Of a stretch of DNA of 64,000 nt, positions 1 through 15,127 are shown one piece after another. The stretch spans positions 62,001 to 126,000 of the forward strand of contig NZ_JACIDE010000002.1 in assembly GCF_014196205.1 (NCBI RefSeq), written 5' to 3'. Below the pieces are notes generated by a model. The model was not told the origin of the DNA. It made no database searches and saw nothing but the letters and a program-made list of their open reading frames with translations. How positions within the stretch are numbered: position 1 is the stretch's first letter; every line of letters starts with the position of its first letter. This stretch comes from Anoxybacteroides voinovskiense. GTDB lineage: Bacteria > Bacillota > Bacilli > Bacillales > Anoxybacillaceae. Both the position numbers and the translations under genes were made by a program.

Positions 1-839
1 AAATTCGCAATACGTTCCGTTTCTTGTTGGGGAACTTGTTTGATTTTGATCCGAATACAAACGCTGTTTCGATTGCCGAATTGCGCGAAGTCGATCGCTA
101 CATGCTCGTTAAATTAAACCGTTTAATTGCCAAAGTGAAACGTTCTTACGAAACGTACGATTTTGCGGCGATTTACCATGAAGTGAATAATTTCTGCACG
201 GTCGATTTAAGCGCCTTTTATTTAGATTTCGCCAAAGACATTCTCTATATTGAAGCGAAAGACGACCATGACCGCCGGGCGATTCAGACGGTGTTGTACG
301 AAACGCTTGTCGCGTTAACGAAGCTCGTCGCCCCGATTTTGCCGCACACAGCCGATGAAGTATGGGGGCATATTCCGAACCGGAAAGAAAAAGAAGAAAG
401 CGTCCAGCTTGTTGATATGCCAGACGCATTGGAAATCGAAGGAGCAGAAGCGTTGCTTGCGAAATGGGATGCGTTTATGAACGTGCGTGACGATGTATTA
501 AAAGCGCTAGAAGTTGCCCGAAACGAAAAAGTAATCGGCAAATCGTTAACAGCGCACGTGGCGGTGTACCCGACAGCGGAAACGAAACAACTTCTTGATT
601 CGATCAATGAAAACTTAAAACAGCTCTTTATCGTATCCGGTTTCGAAATCGCTGGAGCGTATGAAGCCGCACCGGAAACAGCGCAAAAATTTGCGAGCAT
701 GGCGATTGTCGTACGTCCAGCGGATGGGGAAACATGCGAACGTTGCTGGGTGGTGACAACAGACGTTGGACAAAATGAATCGTTCCCGACGTTATGCCCA
801 CGCTGCGCACATATTGTCAAAGAACATTATAGTGCCTAA
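1..839 (+). CDS. ileS: Isoleucyl-tRNA synthetase, C-terminal part (5' truncated by window)
   Basis: Charges tRNA-Ile with isoleucine in the cytoplasm. Only the last ~279 residues are present; the reading frame is already open at base 3 and the rest lies upstream. The piece holds the end of the anticodon-binding domain (opening with a [20 protein letters not shown] segment) and the C-terminal zinc finger, seen as CERCW followed ~18 residues later by CPRC. The zinc finger at the very end is typical of bacterial IleS. The gene ends in TAA and is followed at once by a rho-independent terminator, so it is a separate transcription unit from lspA. In B. subtilis a small ylyA gene follows ileS; it is absent here. 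Confidence 0.97.
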   Translation, partial: IRNTFRFLLGNLFDFDPNTNAVSIAELREVDRYMLVKLNRLIAKVKRSYETYDFAAIYHEVNNFCTVDLSAFYLDFAKDILYIEAKDDHDRRAIQTVLYETLVALTKLVAPILPHTADEVWGHIPNRKEKEESVQLVDMPDALEIEGAEALLAKWDAFMNVRDDVLKALEVARNEKVIGKSLTAHVAVYPTAETKQLLDSINENLKQLFIVSGFEIAGAYEAAPETAQKFASMAIVVRPADGETCERCWVVTTDVGQNESFPTLCPRCAHIVKEHYSA

Positions 840-843
840 CCGA

Positions 844-876
844 AAGCCCGCCTTATATTAGGTGGGCTTATTTTTC
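844..876 (+). terminator. Rho-independent terminator of ileS
   Basis: A 9-bp stem (844-852 with 861-869, one G-T pair) with an 8-nt loop is followed by ATTTTT. It starts 5 bases after the ileS stop. Confidence 0.85.
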
Positions 877-888
877 TAGCCGTTATCG

Positions 889-918
889 TTGTCTATCGCT
901 TTCTTATTGTGTTACAAT
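889..918 (+). promoter_or_regulatory. SigA-type promoter for lspA-rluD
   Basis: TTGTCT (889-894), an 18-nt spacer and TACAAT (913-918). Transcription would start near 925, downstream of a possible ATG/TTG-type in-frame start at 909, which supports the GTG start at 954 for lspA. Confidence 0.6.
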
Positions 919-953
919 TCATAAGTACAAACGTCGAGGTGGAGGGAATTTGT

Positions 954-1418
954 GTGCTTTATTATTTGATTGCACTTCTAGTGATCGCGCTCGATCAATT
1001 GACAAAATGGGTAGTTGCCACGAAAATGAAAATTGGCGAGAGTATTACGATTATCCCAAACGTCTTATATATTACCTCCCACCGCAACCGCGGGGCGGCA
1101 TGGGGCATTTTACAGGGGCAGTTTTGGCTGTTTTATTTGATTACCATTATTGTTGTGATCGGTTTAGTCGTTTATATTCAGCGCTTGCCGCGCCAAGAGC
1201 GATTGTTCGGTGTGGCGCTTGGTTTGATGCTTGGCGGAGCAATCGGGAATTTTATCGACCGGCTCATCCGCAAAGAAGTCGTCGACTTTATTCATACGTA
1301 CATCGGAACATACAATTTTCCGATTTTTAATATTGCCGATTCTGCGTTATGCATAGGCGTAGCGCTCGTCTTTTTGCAAACGTTTATGATGGGTGCGAAA
1401 GAGAAGGAGAATGGATAA
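954..1418 (+). CDS. lspA: Lipoprotein signal peptidase (signal peptidase II)
   Basis: Membrane aspartyl protease that cuts the signal peptide from diacylglyceryl-modified prolipoproteins. 154 residues with four hydrophobic segments. The GTG start at 954 is chosen because GGTGGAGGG lies 8 nt upstream and because it places the two catalytic aspartates at D102 (in NFIDR) and D129 (in NIADSA), the same numbers as in B. subtilis LspA. A longer frame opening at 909 would begin upstream of the likely transcription start. The stop overlaps the rluD start (TAATG), so the two are translationally coupled. Confidence 0.95.
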   Translation: MLYYLIALLVIALDQLTKWVVATKMKIGESITIIPNVLYITSHRNRGAAWGILQGQFWLFYLITIIVVIGLVVYIQRLPRQERLFGVALGLMLGGAIGNFIDRLIRKEVVDFIHTYIGTYNFPIFNIADSALCIGVALVFLQTFMMGAKEKENG

Positions 1419-2329
1419 TGGATGTAGTAACGTTTCATATTGAGGAAGAATACGATCGCGAGCGAATTGACAAAGTCATTGCCGCTTTAAATGAGGAATG
1501 GTCGCGCTCGCAAGTACAACAATGGATCAAAGACGGTTTCGTGACGGTGGACGGAAAAACGGTAAAGGCGAACTATAAATGTTCGGCTGGCGACGAAGTA
1601 ACGATTACGCTGCCAGAACCAGAGCCGCTGGACGTAGAACCAGAAGAAATGAATCTCGATATTTATTATGAAGATACGGACGTTCTCGTCGTCAACAAGC
1701 CGCGCGGGATGGTCGTTCATCCAGCGCCAGGACATATGCGCGGAACACTCGTAAACGGGCTGCTTGCCCATTGTAAAGATTTATCAGGGATTAACGGCGT
1801 TTTACGTCCTGGAATCGTTCATCGAATTGATAAAGATACGTCTGGACTATTAATGGTTGCAAAAAATGATATGGCACATGAATCGCTTGTCAATCAGCTC
1901 GTTCACAAAACAGTGACGCGTAAATATAAAGCGATTGTTCATGGCGTCATTCCGCATGATTACGGTACGATTGACGCCCCGATTGGCCGCGACAAACACG
2001 ACCGGCAAAGCATGGCGGTCGTTGAAGATGGGAAAGAAGCGGTTACGCACTTTCGCGTGCTAGAGCGATTTTCCGATTATACGTTTATTGAATGCCAACT
2101 AGAAACCGGAAGGACGCATCAAATTCGCGTCCATATGAAATATATTGGCTATCCGCTTGCAGGGGACCCGAAATACGGTCCCAAAAAGACGTTGCCGATT
2201 GATGGGCAAGCGTTGCATGCGGGCATTTTAGGGTTTCATCATCCGCGCACGGGAGCGTATTTAGAATTTGAAGCCCCGCTGCCACTAGAGTTTGAACAGT
2301 TGCTCGATTCGTTGCGAAATAATCGTTGA
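1418..2329 (+). CDS. rluD: RluD-family 23S rRNA pseudouridine synthase (YlyB)
   Basis: Converts uridines of 23S rRNA to pseudouridine. 303 residues: an N-terminal S4 RNA-binding domain (about 13-60) and the RsuA/RluD catalytic domain. The catalytic loop reads HRIDKDTSG with the nucleophile Asp at about residue 138. The ATG overlaps the lspA stop codon, and a GAGAAGGAGA site sits just upstream. Which uridines it modifies cannot be told from sequence. The TGA stop lies inside the -35 box of the pyr promoter. Confidence 0.92.
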   Translation: MDVVTFHIEEEYDRERIDKVIAALNEEWSRSQVQQWIKDGFVTVDGKTVKANYKCSAGDEVTITLPEPEPLDVEPEEMNLDIYYEDTDVLVVNKPRGMVVHPAPGHMRGTLVNGLLAHCKDLSGINGVLRPGIVHRIDKDTSGLLMVAKNDMAHESLVNQLVHKTVTRKYKAIVHGVIPHDYGTIDAPIGRDKHDRQSMAVVEDGKEAVTHFRVLERFSDYTFIECQLETGRTHQIRVHMKYIGYPLAGDPKYGPKKTLPIDGQALHAGILGFHHPRTGAYLEFEAPLPLEFEQLLDSLRNNR

Positions 2330-2354
2330 CAAACGATAAAGCGACGCGTACAAT
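2326..2354 (+). promoter_or_regulatory. Strong SigA promoter of the pyr operon
   Basis: Consensus TTGACA (2326-2331), a 17-nt spacer and TACAAT (2349-2354). The start point is predicted near 2361, giving a leader of about 120 nt before pyrR that contains the first PyrR attenuator. Confidence 0.88.
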
Positions 2355-2370
2355 AAATTCAAGTGAGCAA

Positions 2371-3021
<651 letters not shown>

Positions 3022-3028
3022 CGAAACA

Positions 3029-3115
3029 CCCTTTTTAAAAGCAGTCCTGCGAGGCTGACAAAGGGGGGCGATGTTGTCATACCCTCTTTGTGCCTTGCGC
3101 GAAGAGGGTTTTATT
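3029..3115 (+). promoter_or_regulatory. PyrR-dependent attenuator 2 (pyrR-pyrP intergenic)
   Basis: A PyrR-binding loop at 3043-3056 again matches ARUCCNGNGAGGYU exactly and is closed by a CCCTTT/AAAGGG stem (about 3029-3066). A terminator hairpin follows at 3081-3113. The site gives a second, independent reading of UMP level before pyrP. Confidence 0.88.
3081..3114 (+). terminator. Conditional terminator of pyr attenuator 2
   Basis: Stem ACCCTCTT (3081-3088) with AAGAGGGT (3102-3109), followed by TTTATTAT. The T-tract is short, so termination may be leaky. Confidence 0.75.
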
Positions 3116-3132
3116 ATGGAGGAGGAAATGCA

Positions 3133-4428
3133 ATGAACAAACCAGTATTGGATATTAAAGACGTCCCGTCACCGTTACAATGGGTAACATTAAGCTTACA
3201 ACATTTGTTTGCGATGTTTGGAGCAACGATTTTAGTCCCATATCTCGTCGGGTTAAGTCCTGCGATGGCGCTCATTTCGAGCGGTCTTGGCACGCTTGCC
3301 TTTTTAATTATCACGAAATGGCAAGTGCCGGCATACTTAGGGTCTTCGTTTGCGTTCATCTCGCCGATTATTGCAGCAAAAGCAGCAGGCGGGCCAGGTG
3401 CGGCGATGATTGGTAGCTTTCTCGCTGGGCTTGTATATGGGGTAGTAGCGCTCATTATTAAAAAGGCTGGCTACCGCTGGATTATGAATTTATTACCACC
3501 AGTTGTTGTTGGACCAGTGATTATCGTGATTGGCTTAGGACTCGCGAACGTCGCGGTCGGTATGGCAATGAACGGACCAGACGGCAAATATAACCTTACG
3601 TATTTTTCGGTAGCGCTTGTGACGCTTGCCGCAACGATTGTCTGCTCTATTTTCTCGCGTGGCTTGTTCAGCTTAGTACCTGTGTTAGCAGGAATTATCG
3701 TCGGATATGTGTATGCGCTAATCATCGGGGTTGTCGATTTATCGAAAGTAGCAAAAGCAAAGCTGTTTGAAATGCCGGACTTCTTATTGCCAGGCATCGA
3801 CTATCCGATTCATCTTACGGGACAAATCGTCCTTCTCATGGTACCGGTCGCCGTCGTCACATTGTCTGAACATATCGGTCACCAGCTTGTATTAAGCAAA
3901 GTCGTTGGACGTGACTACATTAAAAATCCAGGCTTACATCGCTCCATTTTAGGCGACGGTACGGCGACGATGATTTCCGCGTTAATCGGCGGACCGCCAA
4001 AAACGACGTACGGGGAAAACATCGGCGTGCTAGCCATTACGCGCGTCTATAGCGTATACGTGTTAGCAGGCGCCGCGGTATTAGCGATTATCTTCGGATT
4101 TGTCGGGAAAATTACTGCTCTAATCAGCTCGATTCCGACGCCGGTCATGGGCGGTGTATCGATTCTTCTCTTCGGGATTATCGCTTCTTCCGGGTTACGG
4201 ATGCTCGTCGACAGCAAAGTTGATTTCGGCGACAAACGCAACTTAGTGATTTCGTCTGTTATTCTTGTCATCGGTATCGGCGGTGCGATTTTAAAAGTGT
4301 CAGAAACGTTCCAAATTCAAGGAATGGCGCTTGCCGCGATTATCGGGGTCATCTTAAACTTAATTTTACCTGGCCGTCCGCCAGTAAACGAAAATATGTT
4401 TGAACTAGATAATGACCATGTAGCGTAA
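3133..4428 (+). CDS. pyrP: Uracil permease
   Basis: Imports uracil through the cytoplasmic membrane with proton symport (NCS2/nucleobase-ascorbate transporter family). 431 residues with about a dozen to fourteen hydrophobic segments; it contains the family region with TLSEHIGH (near 240-250) and GGPPKTTYGENIG, which carries conserved residues of the substrate site. The ATG at 3133 follows GGAGGAGG. It sits between two PyrR attenuators, so uptake of uracil is switched off together with synthesis when UMP is plentiful. Confidence 0.95.
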   Translation: MNKPVLDIKDVPSPLQWVTLSLQHLFAMFGATILVPYLVGLSPAMALISSGLGTLAFLIITKWQVPAYLGSSFAFISPIIAAKAAGGPGAAMIGSFLAGLVYGVVALIIKKAGYRWIMNLLPPVVVGPVIIVIGLGLANVAVGMAMNGPDGKYNLTYFSVALVTLAATIVCSIFSRGLFSLVPVLAGIIVGYVYALIIGVVDLSKVAKAKLFEMPDFLLPGIDYPIHLTGQIVLLMVPVAVVTLSEHIGHQLVLSKVVGRDYIKNPGLHRSILGDGTATMISALIGGPPKTTYGENIGVLAITRVYSVYVLAGAAVLAIIFGFVGKITALISSIPTPVMGGVSILLFGIIASSGLRMLVDSKVDFGDKRNLVISSVILVIGIGGAILKVSETFQIQGMALAAIIGVILNLILPGRPPVNENMFELDNDHVA

Positions 4429-4431
4429 CAT

Positions 4432-6816
<2,385 letters not shown>

Positions 6817-6820
<4 letters not shown>

Positions 6821-7911
6821 AGCGACAACTCATTTTAGAAGACGGGACATTTTTTGTCGGAGAAGCGTTCGGAAGTACGGAACAAACGGTAGGAGAAGTC
6901 GTCTTTAATACAGGAATGACCGGCTATCAAGAAATTTTATCCGATCCATCGTATTGTGGGCAAATTGTGACGATGACGTATCCGCTCATCGGTAACTACG
7001 GCATTAATCGCGACGACTTTGAATCCATTGAACCATCCATTCACGGATTGATTGTCAAAGAAATGTGTGATGTCCCTTCCAACTGGCGAAGTGAACGGAC
7101 GCTTGATGCATATTTCAAAGAAAAAAACATCCCTGGGTTAGCAGGTATCGATACGCGTAAATTGACGCGCATTATTCGCCAATACGGGACATTAAAAGGA
7201 ATGATTTGCGATATGGACGTTGATGTCACGGAGGCAGTTGCGTATTTGCGAAAAACAGAGTTGCCGCATGATCAAGTAAAGCGAGTGTCGACGAAAAGTG
7301 CCTATCCAAGCCCAGGTCGCGGCCATCGGGTCGTTTTAATCGATTTTGGCATGAAGCACGGCATTTTGCGCGAATTAAATAAACGAAACTGCGATGTCAT
7401 CGTTCTCCCGTACAATGCAACTGCTCAAGAGGTATTGCGATTGCATCCAGACGGTGTCATGTTATCGAACGGACCAGGAGATCCGAAAGATGTACCGGAA
7501 GCGATTGAAATGATTCAAGGAATTGTTGGACGCGTTCCACTCTTTGGCATTTGTCTTGGTCATCAGTTGTTTGCGCTCGCTTGCGGGGCGGATACAGAAA
7601 AAATGAAATTTGGCCATCGCGGTTCCAACCATCCAGTGAAGCATATTGCGACGGGGAAAGTAGCAATTACATCGCAAAATCATGGCTATACAGTGACGAT
7701 AGAATCATTGCGAAATACTCGCTTAGAAATGACGCACGTTGCGTTGAACGACGGAACGATTGAAGGGCTTCGCCATCTCGATTTCCCTGCGTTTACGGTG
7801 CAATACCATCCGGAAGCTTCGCCAGGACCGGAAGATGCGAACGATTTATTTGATGAGTTTATGGCGATGATTGAACAGTTCAAAAAAGAAGGAGAGGTCG
7901 TCCATGCCTAA
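6817..7911 (+). CDS. pyrAA: Carbamoyl-phosphate synthase, glutamine amidotransferase subunit (pyrimidine-specific)
   Basis: Releases ammonia from glutamine for carbamoyl phosphate synthesis; works as a complex with PyrAB. 364 residues: an N-terminal CPSase-small domain and a C-terminal class I glutaminase. Catalytic Cys is C246 in FGICLGHQ, with H331 and E333 in QYHPEASP. The ATG overlaps the pyrC stop by four bases. It overlaps pyrAB by 8 bases, which fits the need for equal subunit amounts. Equivalent to carA. Confidence 0.97.
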
Positions 7912-10900
7912 ACGTCAAGATATTGAAACGATTCTCGTCATCGGGTCTGGCCCGATTGTCATCGGGCAAGCAGCGGAATTTGACTACGCCGGAACGCAAG
8001 CGTGTCTGGCGCTAAAAGAAGAAGGATATAAAGTCATTCTCGTCAACTCAAACCCAGCGACGATTATGACTGATACGGAAATCGCGGATAAAGTATATAT
8101 GGAGCCGCTGACATTAGAGTTTGTTTCCCGCATTATTCGTAAAGAGCGCCCAGATGCGATTTTGCCGACGCTCGGCGGCCAGACGGGCTTAAACTTAGCG
8201 GTCGAATTAGCAAAAGCAGGTGTTTTGGACGAGTGCGGGGTAGAAATTCTTGGGACGAAACTAGAAGCGATTGAACAAGCAGAAGACCGTGAATTGTTCC
8301 GCGCCTTGATGAACGAGTTAGGCGAGCCAGTCCCGGAAAGTGAAATTATCCATAGCTTAGAAGAAGCGGTTTCATTTGTGGAGAAAATTGGCTATCCGGT
8401 CATCGTTCGTCCAGCGTTTACGCTCGGTGGAACAGGCGGCGGCATTTGCACGAACGAAGAAGAACTAGTCGAGATTGTGTCAAGCGGGTTGAAAATGAGC
8501 CCTGTCCATCAATGTTTGTTGGAAAAAAGCATTGCAGGCTATAAAGAAATTGAATATGAAGTGATGCGCGACTCGAAAGACAATGCGATTGTTGTATGTA
8601 ACATGGAAAATATTGATCCTGTCGGCATTCATACAGGCGACTCTATCGTCGTAGCGCCAAGCCAAACGTTAAGCGATCGCGAATATCAATTGTTGCGCAA
8701 TGCATCGTTGCGCATTATTCGTGCGCTTGGCATTGAAGGTGGCTGTAACGTCCAGCTTGCACTCGATCCACATAGTTTTCATTACTATGTTATTGAAGTG
8801 AATCCACGCGTTAGCCGTTCTTCCGCGCTTGCGTCAAAGGCGACGGGGTATCCGATTGCGAAGCTTGCGGCAAAAATCGCGGTTGGGCTGACGCTTGATG
8901 AAATGATTAACCCTGTTACCGGAAAAACGTATGCGTGTTTTGAACCAGCGCTTGACTATGTCGTAACAAAAATTCCGCGCTTTCCGTTTGATAAATTTGA
9001 ATCCGCCAACCGTCATCTCGGTACGCAAATGAAAGCGACGGGCGAAGTAATGGCCGTCGGGCGGACGTTGGAAGAATCGTTATTGAAAGCGGTGCGCTCA
9101 CTAGAAACGAACCTTTATCATTTAGACATCAAAGGTGACGTCACTGACGAAGTAATCGAAAAGCGCATTCGGAAAGCAGGCGATGAGCGGTTGTTTTACA
9201 TTGCCGAAGCACTTCGCCGCGGAGTGTCGATCGAGCAAATTCACGAATGGAGCAAAATCGACCGCTTCTTTTTAACGAAAATCGACCGCATCGTCCAATA
9301 TGAAGCGGTTGTGCGTGAGCATGTTGGCGACATCGACGTGTTGCGAAAGGCGAAACAACTAGGCTTTTCTGACGTAGCGATTGCGAGATGTTGGAATATG
9401 AGCGAACGTGACGTATACGCGATGCGCAAACAAGCCGGCATCGTCCCTGTTTACAAAATGGTCGATACGTGTGCGGCAGAATTTGAATCGGAAACGCCGT
9501 ATTATTACAGCACGTATGAAGAGGAGAACGAGTCTGTTGTTACACCGCGCGAGAGCGTCGTCGTGCTCGGGTCTGGACCGATTCGCATCGGACAAGGCAT
9601 TGAGTTTGACTATGCGACGGTCCATTCGGTGTGGGCGATTAAAGAAGCAGGATATGAAGCAATTATTATTAATAACAATCCTGAAACGGTATCGACCGAC
9701 TTTAGTATTTCTGACAAGCTTTACTTTGAGCCGTTAACGATCGAAGACGTGATGCACGTCATTGATTTAGAACAGCCAATTGGCGTTATCGTGCAATTTG
9801 GCGGTCAGACGGCGATTAATTTAGCAGCGGAACTGGCAGCGCGCGGGGTTCGCATTCTTGGCACATCGCTCGAAGATTTAGACCGTGCAGAAAATCGCGA
9901 TAAATTTGAACGAACGCTTGCGCAACTAGGCATTCCACAGCCGAAAGGAAAAACGGCATTTTCGGTGCAAGAAGCAGTGTGTATTGCCGAAGAAATCGGC
10001 TATCCGGTGCTTGTTCGCCCGTCATACGTCCTCGGTGGCCGCGCGATGGAAATTGTCTATAAAGAAGAAGAACTATTGCACTACATGGAGCACGCCGTTC
10101 AAGTAAATCCACAACATCCGGTATTAATCGATCGCTATTTAATCGGAAAAGAAATTGAAGTAGACGCGATTTCTGATGGGGAAGACGTATTCATTCCAGG
10201 CATTATGGAGCACATTGAGCGGGCTGGCGTTCATTCTGGTGACTCGATTGCGGTCTATCCGCCGCAAACGCTAACGGAAGACATCAAGCAAAAAATTGTG
10301 GAGTACACCGTGAAGTTAGCGAGAGGGTTACGCATTGTTGGGTTGTTAAACATTCAGTTTGTCATGTACAAAAACGAAGTGTACGTATTGGAAGTGAACC
10401 CGCGTTCAAGCCGAACGGTGCCGTTTTTAAGCAAAATTACAGATGTGCCAATGGCGAATATTGCAACGAAAGTCATTTTAGGGGCAACGCTAAACGAACT
10501 CGGGTATTCTACAGGATTACAGCCGGAAAGCGAAGGGGTGTATGTAAAAGCGCCGGTTTTCTCGTTTGCGAAATTGCGCAACGTCGATATTTCACTAGGA
10601 CCAGAAATGAAATCGACCGGCGAAGTCATCGGGAAGGACCAAACGTTTGAAAAAGCGCTCTATAAGGGACTTGTAGCATCTGGCATCCACATTCGTCCGC
10701 ACGGTGCCGTATTGTTGACGGTTGCCGATAAAGATAAAGAAGAGGCAGTCGAGTTAGCTCGCCGTTTTTACGAAATTGGCTATCAGCTACTAGCAACGAA
10801 CGGAACGGCAGAAACATTACGGGCTGCGAATATTCCAGTGACGGTTGTCAATAAAATTCACTCCGAATCGCCGAACATTTTAGATATTATTCGCCAAGGA

Positions 10901-11091
10901 AAAGCGCAAGTTGTTATTAATACGCTAACGAAAGGCAAGCAACCGGAAAGCGACGGGTTCCGCATTCGTCGTGAAGCAGTCGAAAACGGAATTCCGTGCT
11001 TAACGTCATTAGATACGGCAAAAGCAATGCTTTTCGTGATAGAGTCGATGACGTTTTCAACAACGGCGATGTCAGAAAAGAAGGTGTACGT

Positions 11092-11095
<4 letters not shown>
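7904..11095 (+). CDS. pyrAB: Carbamoyl-phosphate synthase, large subunit (pyrimidine-specific)
   Basis: Makes carbamoyl phosphate from bicarbonate, ammonia and two ATP. 1063 residues. It shows the internal duplication of the family: two ATP-grasp halves, each opening with a VLGSGP/VIGSGP[IR]-type motif (about residues 11 and 555) and containing FGGQTA / LGGQTGLN, and a C-terminal MGS-like regulatory domain (last ~130 residues). Start ATG 7904 with AAGGAGAGG upstream. The stop overlaps the pyrK start (ATGA). Equivalent to carB. Confidence 0.97.
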
Positions 11096-13479
<2,384 letters not shown>

Positions 13480-13481
13480 AC

Positions 13482-14105
13482 GTGAGAAAAGACATTGCTA
13501 TCCAGCTACTGCAAATCGGGGCGGTATCATTAAGTCCGAGCGCACCGTTTACATGGTCATCAGGGATAAAATCGCCAATTTATTGTGATAATCGGCTGAC
13601 GTTAGCGTATCCGGCGGTTCGAAGTGCGATTGCCGAAGGGCTTGTTTCACTCATTCGCACGCATTTCCCGAATGTCGAAGCCATTGCTGGCACCGCAACT
13701 GCTGGCATTCCGCATGCGGCATGGACGAGCGATTGTCTCAACTTGCCGATGTGTTACGTGCGCAGCCAAGCGAAAGGGCACGGAAAAGGGAAACAAATTG
13801 AAGGAAAAGTCGAAGCAGGGCAAAAAGTGGTTGTCGTCGAAGATTTAATTTCGACTGGTGGGAGTTCGTTAAATGCTGTGCGGGCGTTGCGCGAAGCAGG
13901 TTGTGAGGTGCTTGGGGTCGTTGCGATTTTTACATATGGGTTGGATAAAGGGAAACAAGCATTTCAAGAAGAACACATTCCTGTCTACACGTTGACCGAC
14001 TATGATACGCTAATTGAAACTGCTGTGGAACTCGGGGTCGTCACCGAACAAGAGCTTGCGACATTGCGCGCTTGGCGAAACGAGCCAGAAACGTGGGGGC
14101 AATGA
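13482..14105 (+). CDS. pyrE: Orotate phosphoribosyltransferase
   Basis: Adds PRPP to orotate to give OMP. 207 residues from the GTG at 13482. That start is preferred to the ATG at 13476 because GGGAGG ends at 13474, leaving 7 nt to the GTG but only 1 nt to the ATG, and because the GTG version begins [10 protein letters not shown], which lines up with the start of the B. subtilis protein. The PRPP motif is [13 protein letters not shown]. It is the last gene of the pyr operon; no terminator is seen directly after it. Confidence 0.95.
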   Translation: MRKDIAIQLLQIGAVSLSPSAPFTWSSGIKSPIYCDNRLTLAYPAVRSAIAEGLVSLIRTHFPNVEAIAGTATAGIPHAAWTSDCLNLPMCYVRSQAKGHGKGKQIEGKVEAGQKVVVVEDLISTGGSSLNAVRALREAGCEVLGVVAIFTYGLDKGKQAFQEEHIPVYTLTDYDTLIETAVELGVVTEQELATLRAWRNEPETWGQ

Positions 14106-14131
14106 CTTATATTCGTCTCATGTTGTATAAT
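14102..14131 (+). promoter_or_regulatory. Probable promoter of the Uma2-family gene
   Basis: ATGACT (14102-14107), an 18-nt spacer and a consensus TATAAT (14126-14131). The -35 box overlaps the end of pyrE. The -10 box covers the ATG at 14130, which rules that ATG out as the translation start if the promoter is used. Confidence 0.55.
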
Positions 14132-14156
14132 GGAAGAAAAGAAAAGAGGGATGCAC

Positions 14157-14720
14157 ATGTCGTTGCCTCGCTTTTCGAACGTTTCGTATGAACAATACGT
14201 TGCTTTGCGGCAAAATAGTGATGAGCGATTAGAATATATTGACGGTGTTGTTTATATGACACCTTCACCAAGCATTCAACATCAGCTCGTATCGAGCAAT
14301 CTTCATACACAGTTTGGGATGTATTTCAAAGGAAAACAATGCAAAGTGTTTGCGGCTCCGACCGATATCGAGTTAGTGAACGAAAAATTTCCGGAACGAA
14401 AAGTTGTCATTCCTGATTTAAGCGTTATTTGTGAGGAAAAAGGATTTACGGAAACGAAATATGTCGGTGTCCCGACGTTGATTGTCGAAATATTAAGCCC
14501 GTCGAACCAAGCGCATGATTTAGTAACGAAGTTTAATTTATACATGGCATATGGTGTAAAAGAATATTGGATTGTCAATCCGATGAAACAAGCTGTCACT
14601 GTCTATGTACTAAATGAAGAAGGGCTTTATGAACAAGCAGATATTAAGGTTAGTACAGGAACGGTTCAATCTGTCTGTTTTCCTAGCCTGTGCGTTGATT
14701 TGCAAGAAATATTCCATTAA
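14157..14720 (+). CDS. Uma2 family (DUF820) PD-(D/E)xK nuclease-like protein
   Basis: 187 residues from the ATG at 14157 (AGAGGG ends 6 nt upstream). The fold signature is visible: GVVYMTPSP near the N-terminus, then VIPDLSVI (about 85-92) and LIVEILSPSN (about 107-116), followed by KEYWIVNP. The PD...ExL pattern is that of the Uma2 branch of restriction-endonuclease-like proteins, common in Cyanobacteria and in thermophilic Bacillaceae. The substrate is unknown; no partner gene reveals its task. It has its own promoter and lies in a pocket that differs from the B. subtilis order, so it was probably acquired. Confidence 0.85.
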   Translation: MSLPRFSNVSYEQYVALRQNSDERLEYIDGVVYMTPSPSIQHQLVSSNLHTQFGMYFKGKQCKVFAAPTDIELVNEKFPERKVVIPDLSVICEEKGFTETKYVGVPTLIVEILSPSNQAHDLVTKFNLYMAYGVKEYWIVNPMKQAVTVYVLNEEGLYEQADIKVSTGTVQSVCFPSLCVDLQEIFH

Positions 14721-14772
14721 TGGCGAAAAGCAACCGTGCGTGCGGTTGTTCATAAGTAAATTTATCCAAATT

Positions 14773-14795
14773 GCCCTCCCCTTAGGAGGGCTTTT
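14773..14795 (+). terminator. Terminator after the Uma2-family gene
   Basis: 7-bp stem GCCCTCC (14773-14779) with GGAGGGC (14785-14791) and TTTT. A weaker CAACCG/CGGTTG hairpin lies about 30 nt upstream. Confidence 0.8.
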
Positions 14796-14796
14796 G

Positions 14797-14805
14797 TGTT
14801 ATCAT
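14797..14805 (+). promoter_or_regulatory. Extended -10 promoter of the small toxin-like gene
   Basis: TGT followed by TATCAT (14800-14805). No good -35 box is seen because the preceding terminator occupies that region. Start of transcription is predicted near 14812, exactly where the 15-nt pairing segment (14814-14828) begins. Confidence 0.5.
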
Positions 14806-14838
14806 GTTTTTTAGGTGCAATCGTATAGGCAGGGTGGT

Positions 14839-14877
14839 TGGTCACACCCTATCCCCTACAGAAAGGGGGTGTGACCA
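14839..14877 (+). promoter_or_regulatory. Hairpin sequestering the toxin-like gene's ribosome-binding site
   Basis: TGGTCACACCC (14839-14849) is perfectly complementary to GGGTGTGACCA (14867-14877). The second arm overlaps the Shine-Dalgarno sequence and the first base of the start codon. Confidence 0.75.
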
Positions 14878-14972
14878 TGAAGAGCAATTTCGACGTAGAA
14901 ACGGCAACGTTTATGGTCTTGCTCATCACATTGGTGATTACTATCGTTGACAAAATGACTTCAAAAAAATAG
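14877..14972 (+). CDS. 31-residue hydrophobic peptide, putative holin-like/type I toxin
   Basis: A very short gene: Met-Lys start, an acidic stretch with FDVETATF, one hydrophobic segment (about residues 12-24, MVLLITLVITIV) and a Lys-rich tail ending SKK. This layout fits the small 'putative holin-like toxin' and TxpA/BsrG type peptides of Firmicutes, which insert into the membrane. AAAGGGGG lies 7 nt upstream of the ATG. The ribosome-binding site and the A of the ATG are in an 11-bp hairpin (14839-14849 with 14867-14877), so translation is probably blocked by mRNA folding. A bidirectional terminator follows and a convergent promoter faces it. Function is inferred only from layout and composition. 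Confidence 0.7.
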   Translation: MKSNFDVETATFMVLLITLVITIVDKMTSKK

Positions 14973-15012
14973 TAATCCACCCTGCCGCCAAGCTTTAGGT
15001 GGATTACTTTTG
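14963..15012. terminator. Bidirectional terminator between toxin-like gene and antisense RNA
   Basis: 10-bp stem GTAATCCACC (14972-14981) with GGTGGATTAC (14998-15007). TTTT follows on the plus strand, and seven A residues precede it (14963-14969), giving a T7 tract for minus-strand transcripts. Confidence 0.8.
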
Positions 15013-15121
15013 CCTAACTGGTGACCGACCACTTCGGTCTATACGGTTGTACCCATAAGCTATGATAACCATAACTCACTAAATAAAATATATGTGAATT
15101 TCATGTTGATTGTACTCTTTT
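14963..15121 (-). ncRNA. Candidate antisense antitoxin RNA
   Basis: Predicted from the convergent minus-strand promoter at 15128-15156 and the T7 side of the shared terminator. The transcript would be about 160 nt and overlap the last ~50 nt of the toxin mRNA, the arrangement known for txpA/RatA and bsrG/SR4. No open frame of interest lies in it. No expression evidence is available. Confidence 0.45.
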
Positions 15122-15127
15122 TTCTTT

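Noticed and set aside
14130-14156. Longer start of the Uma2-family protein at ATG 14130
   Set aside because: That ATG is inside the predicted -10 box, and no ribosome-binding site precedes it.
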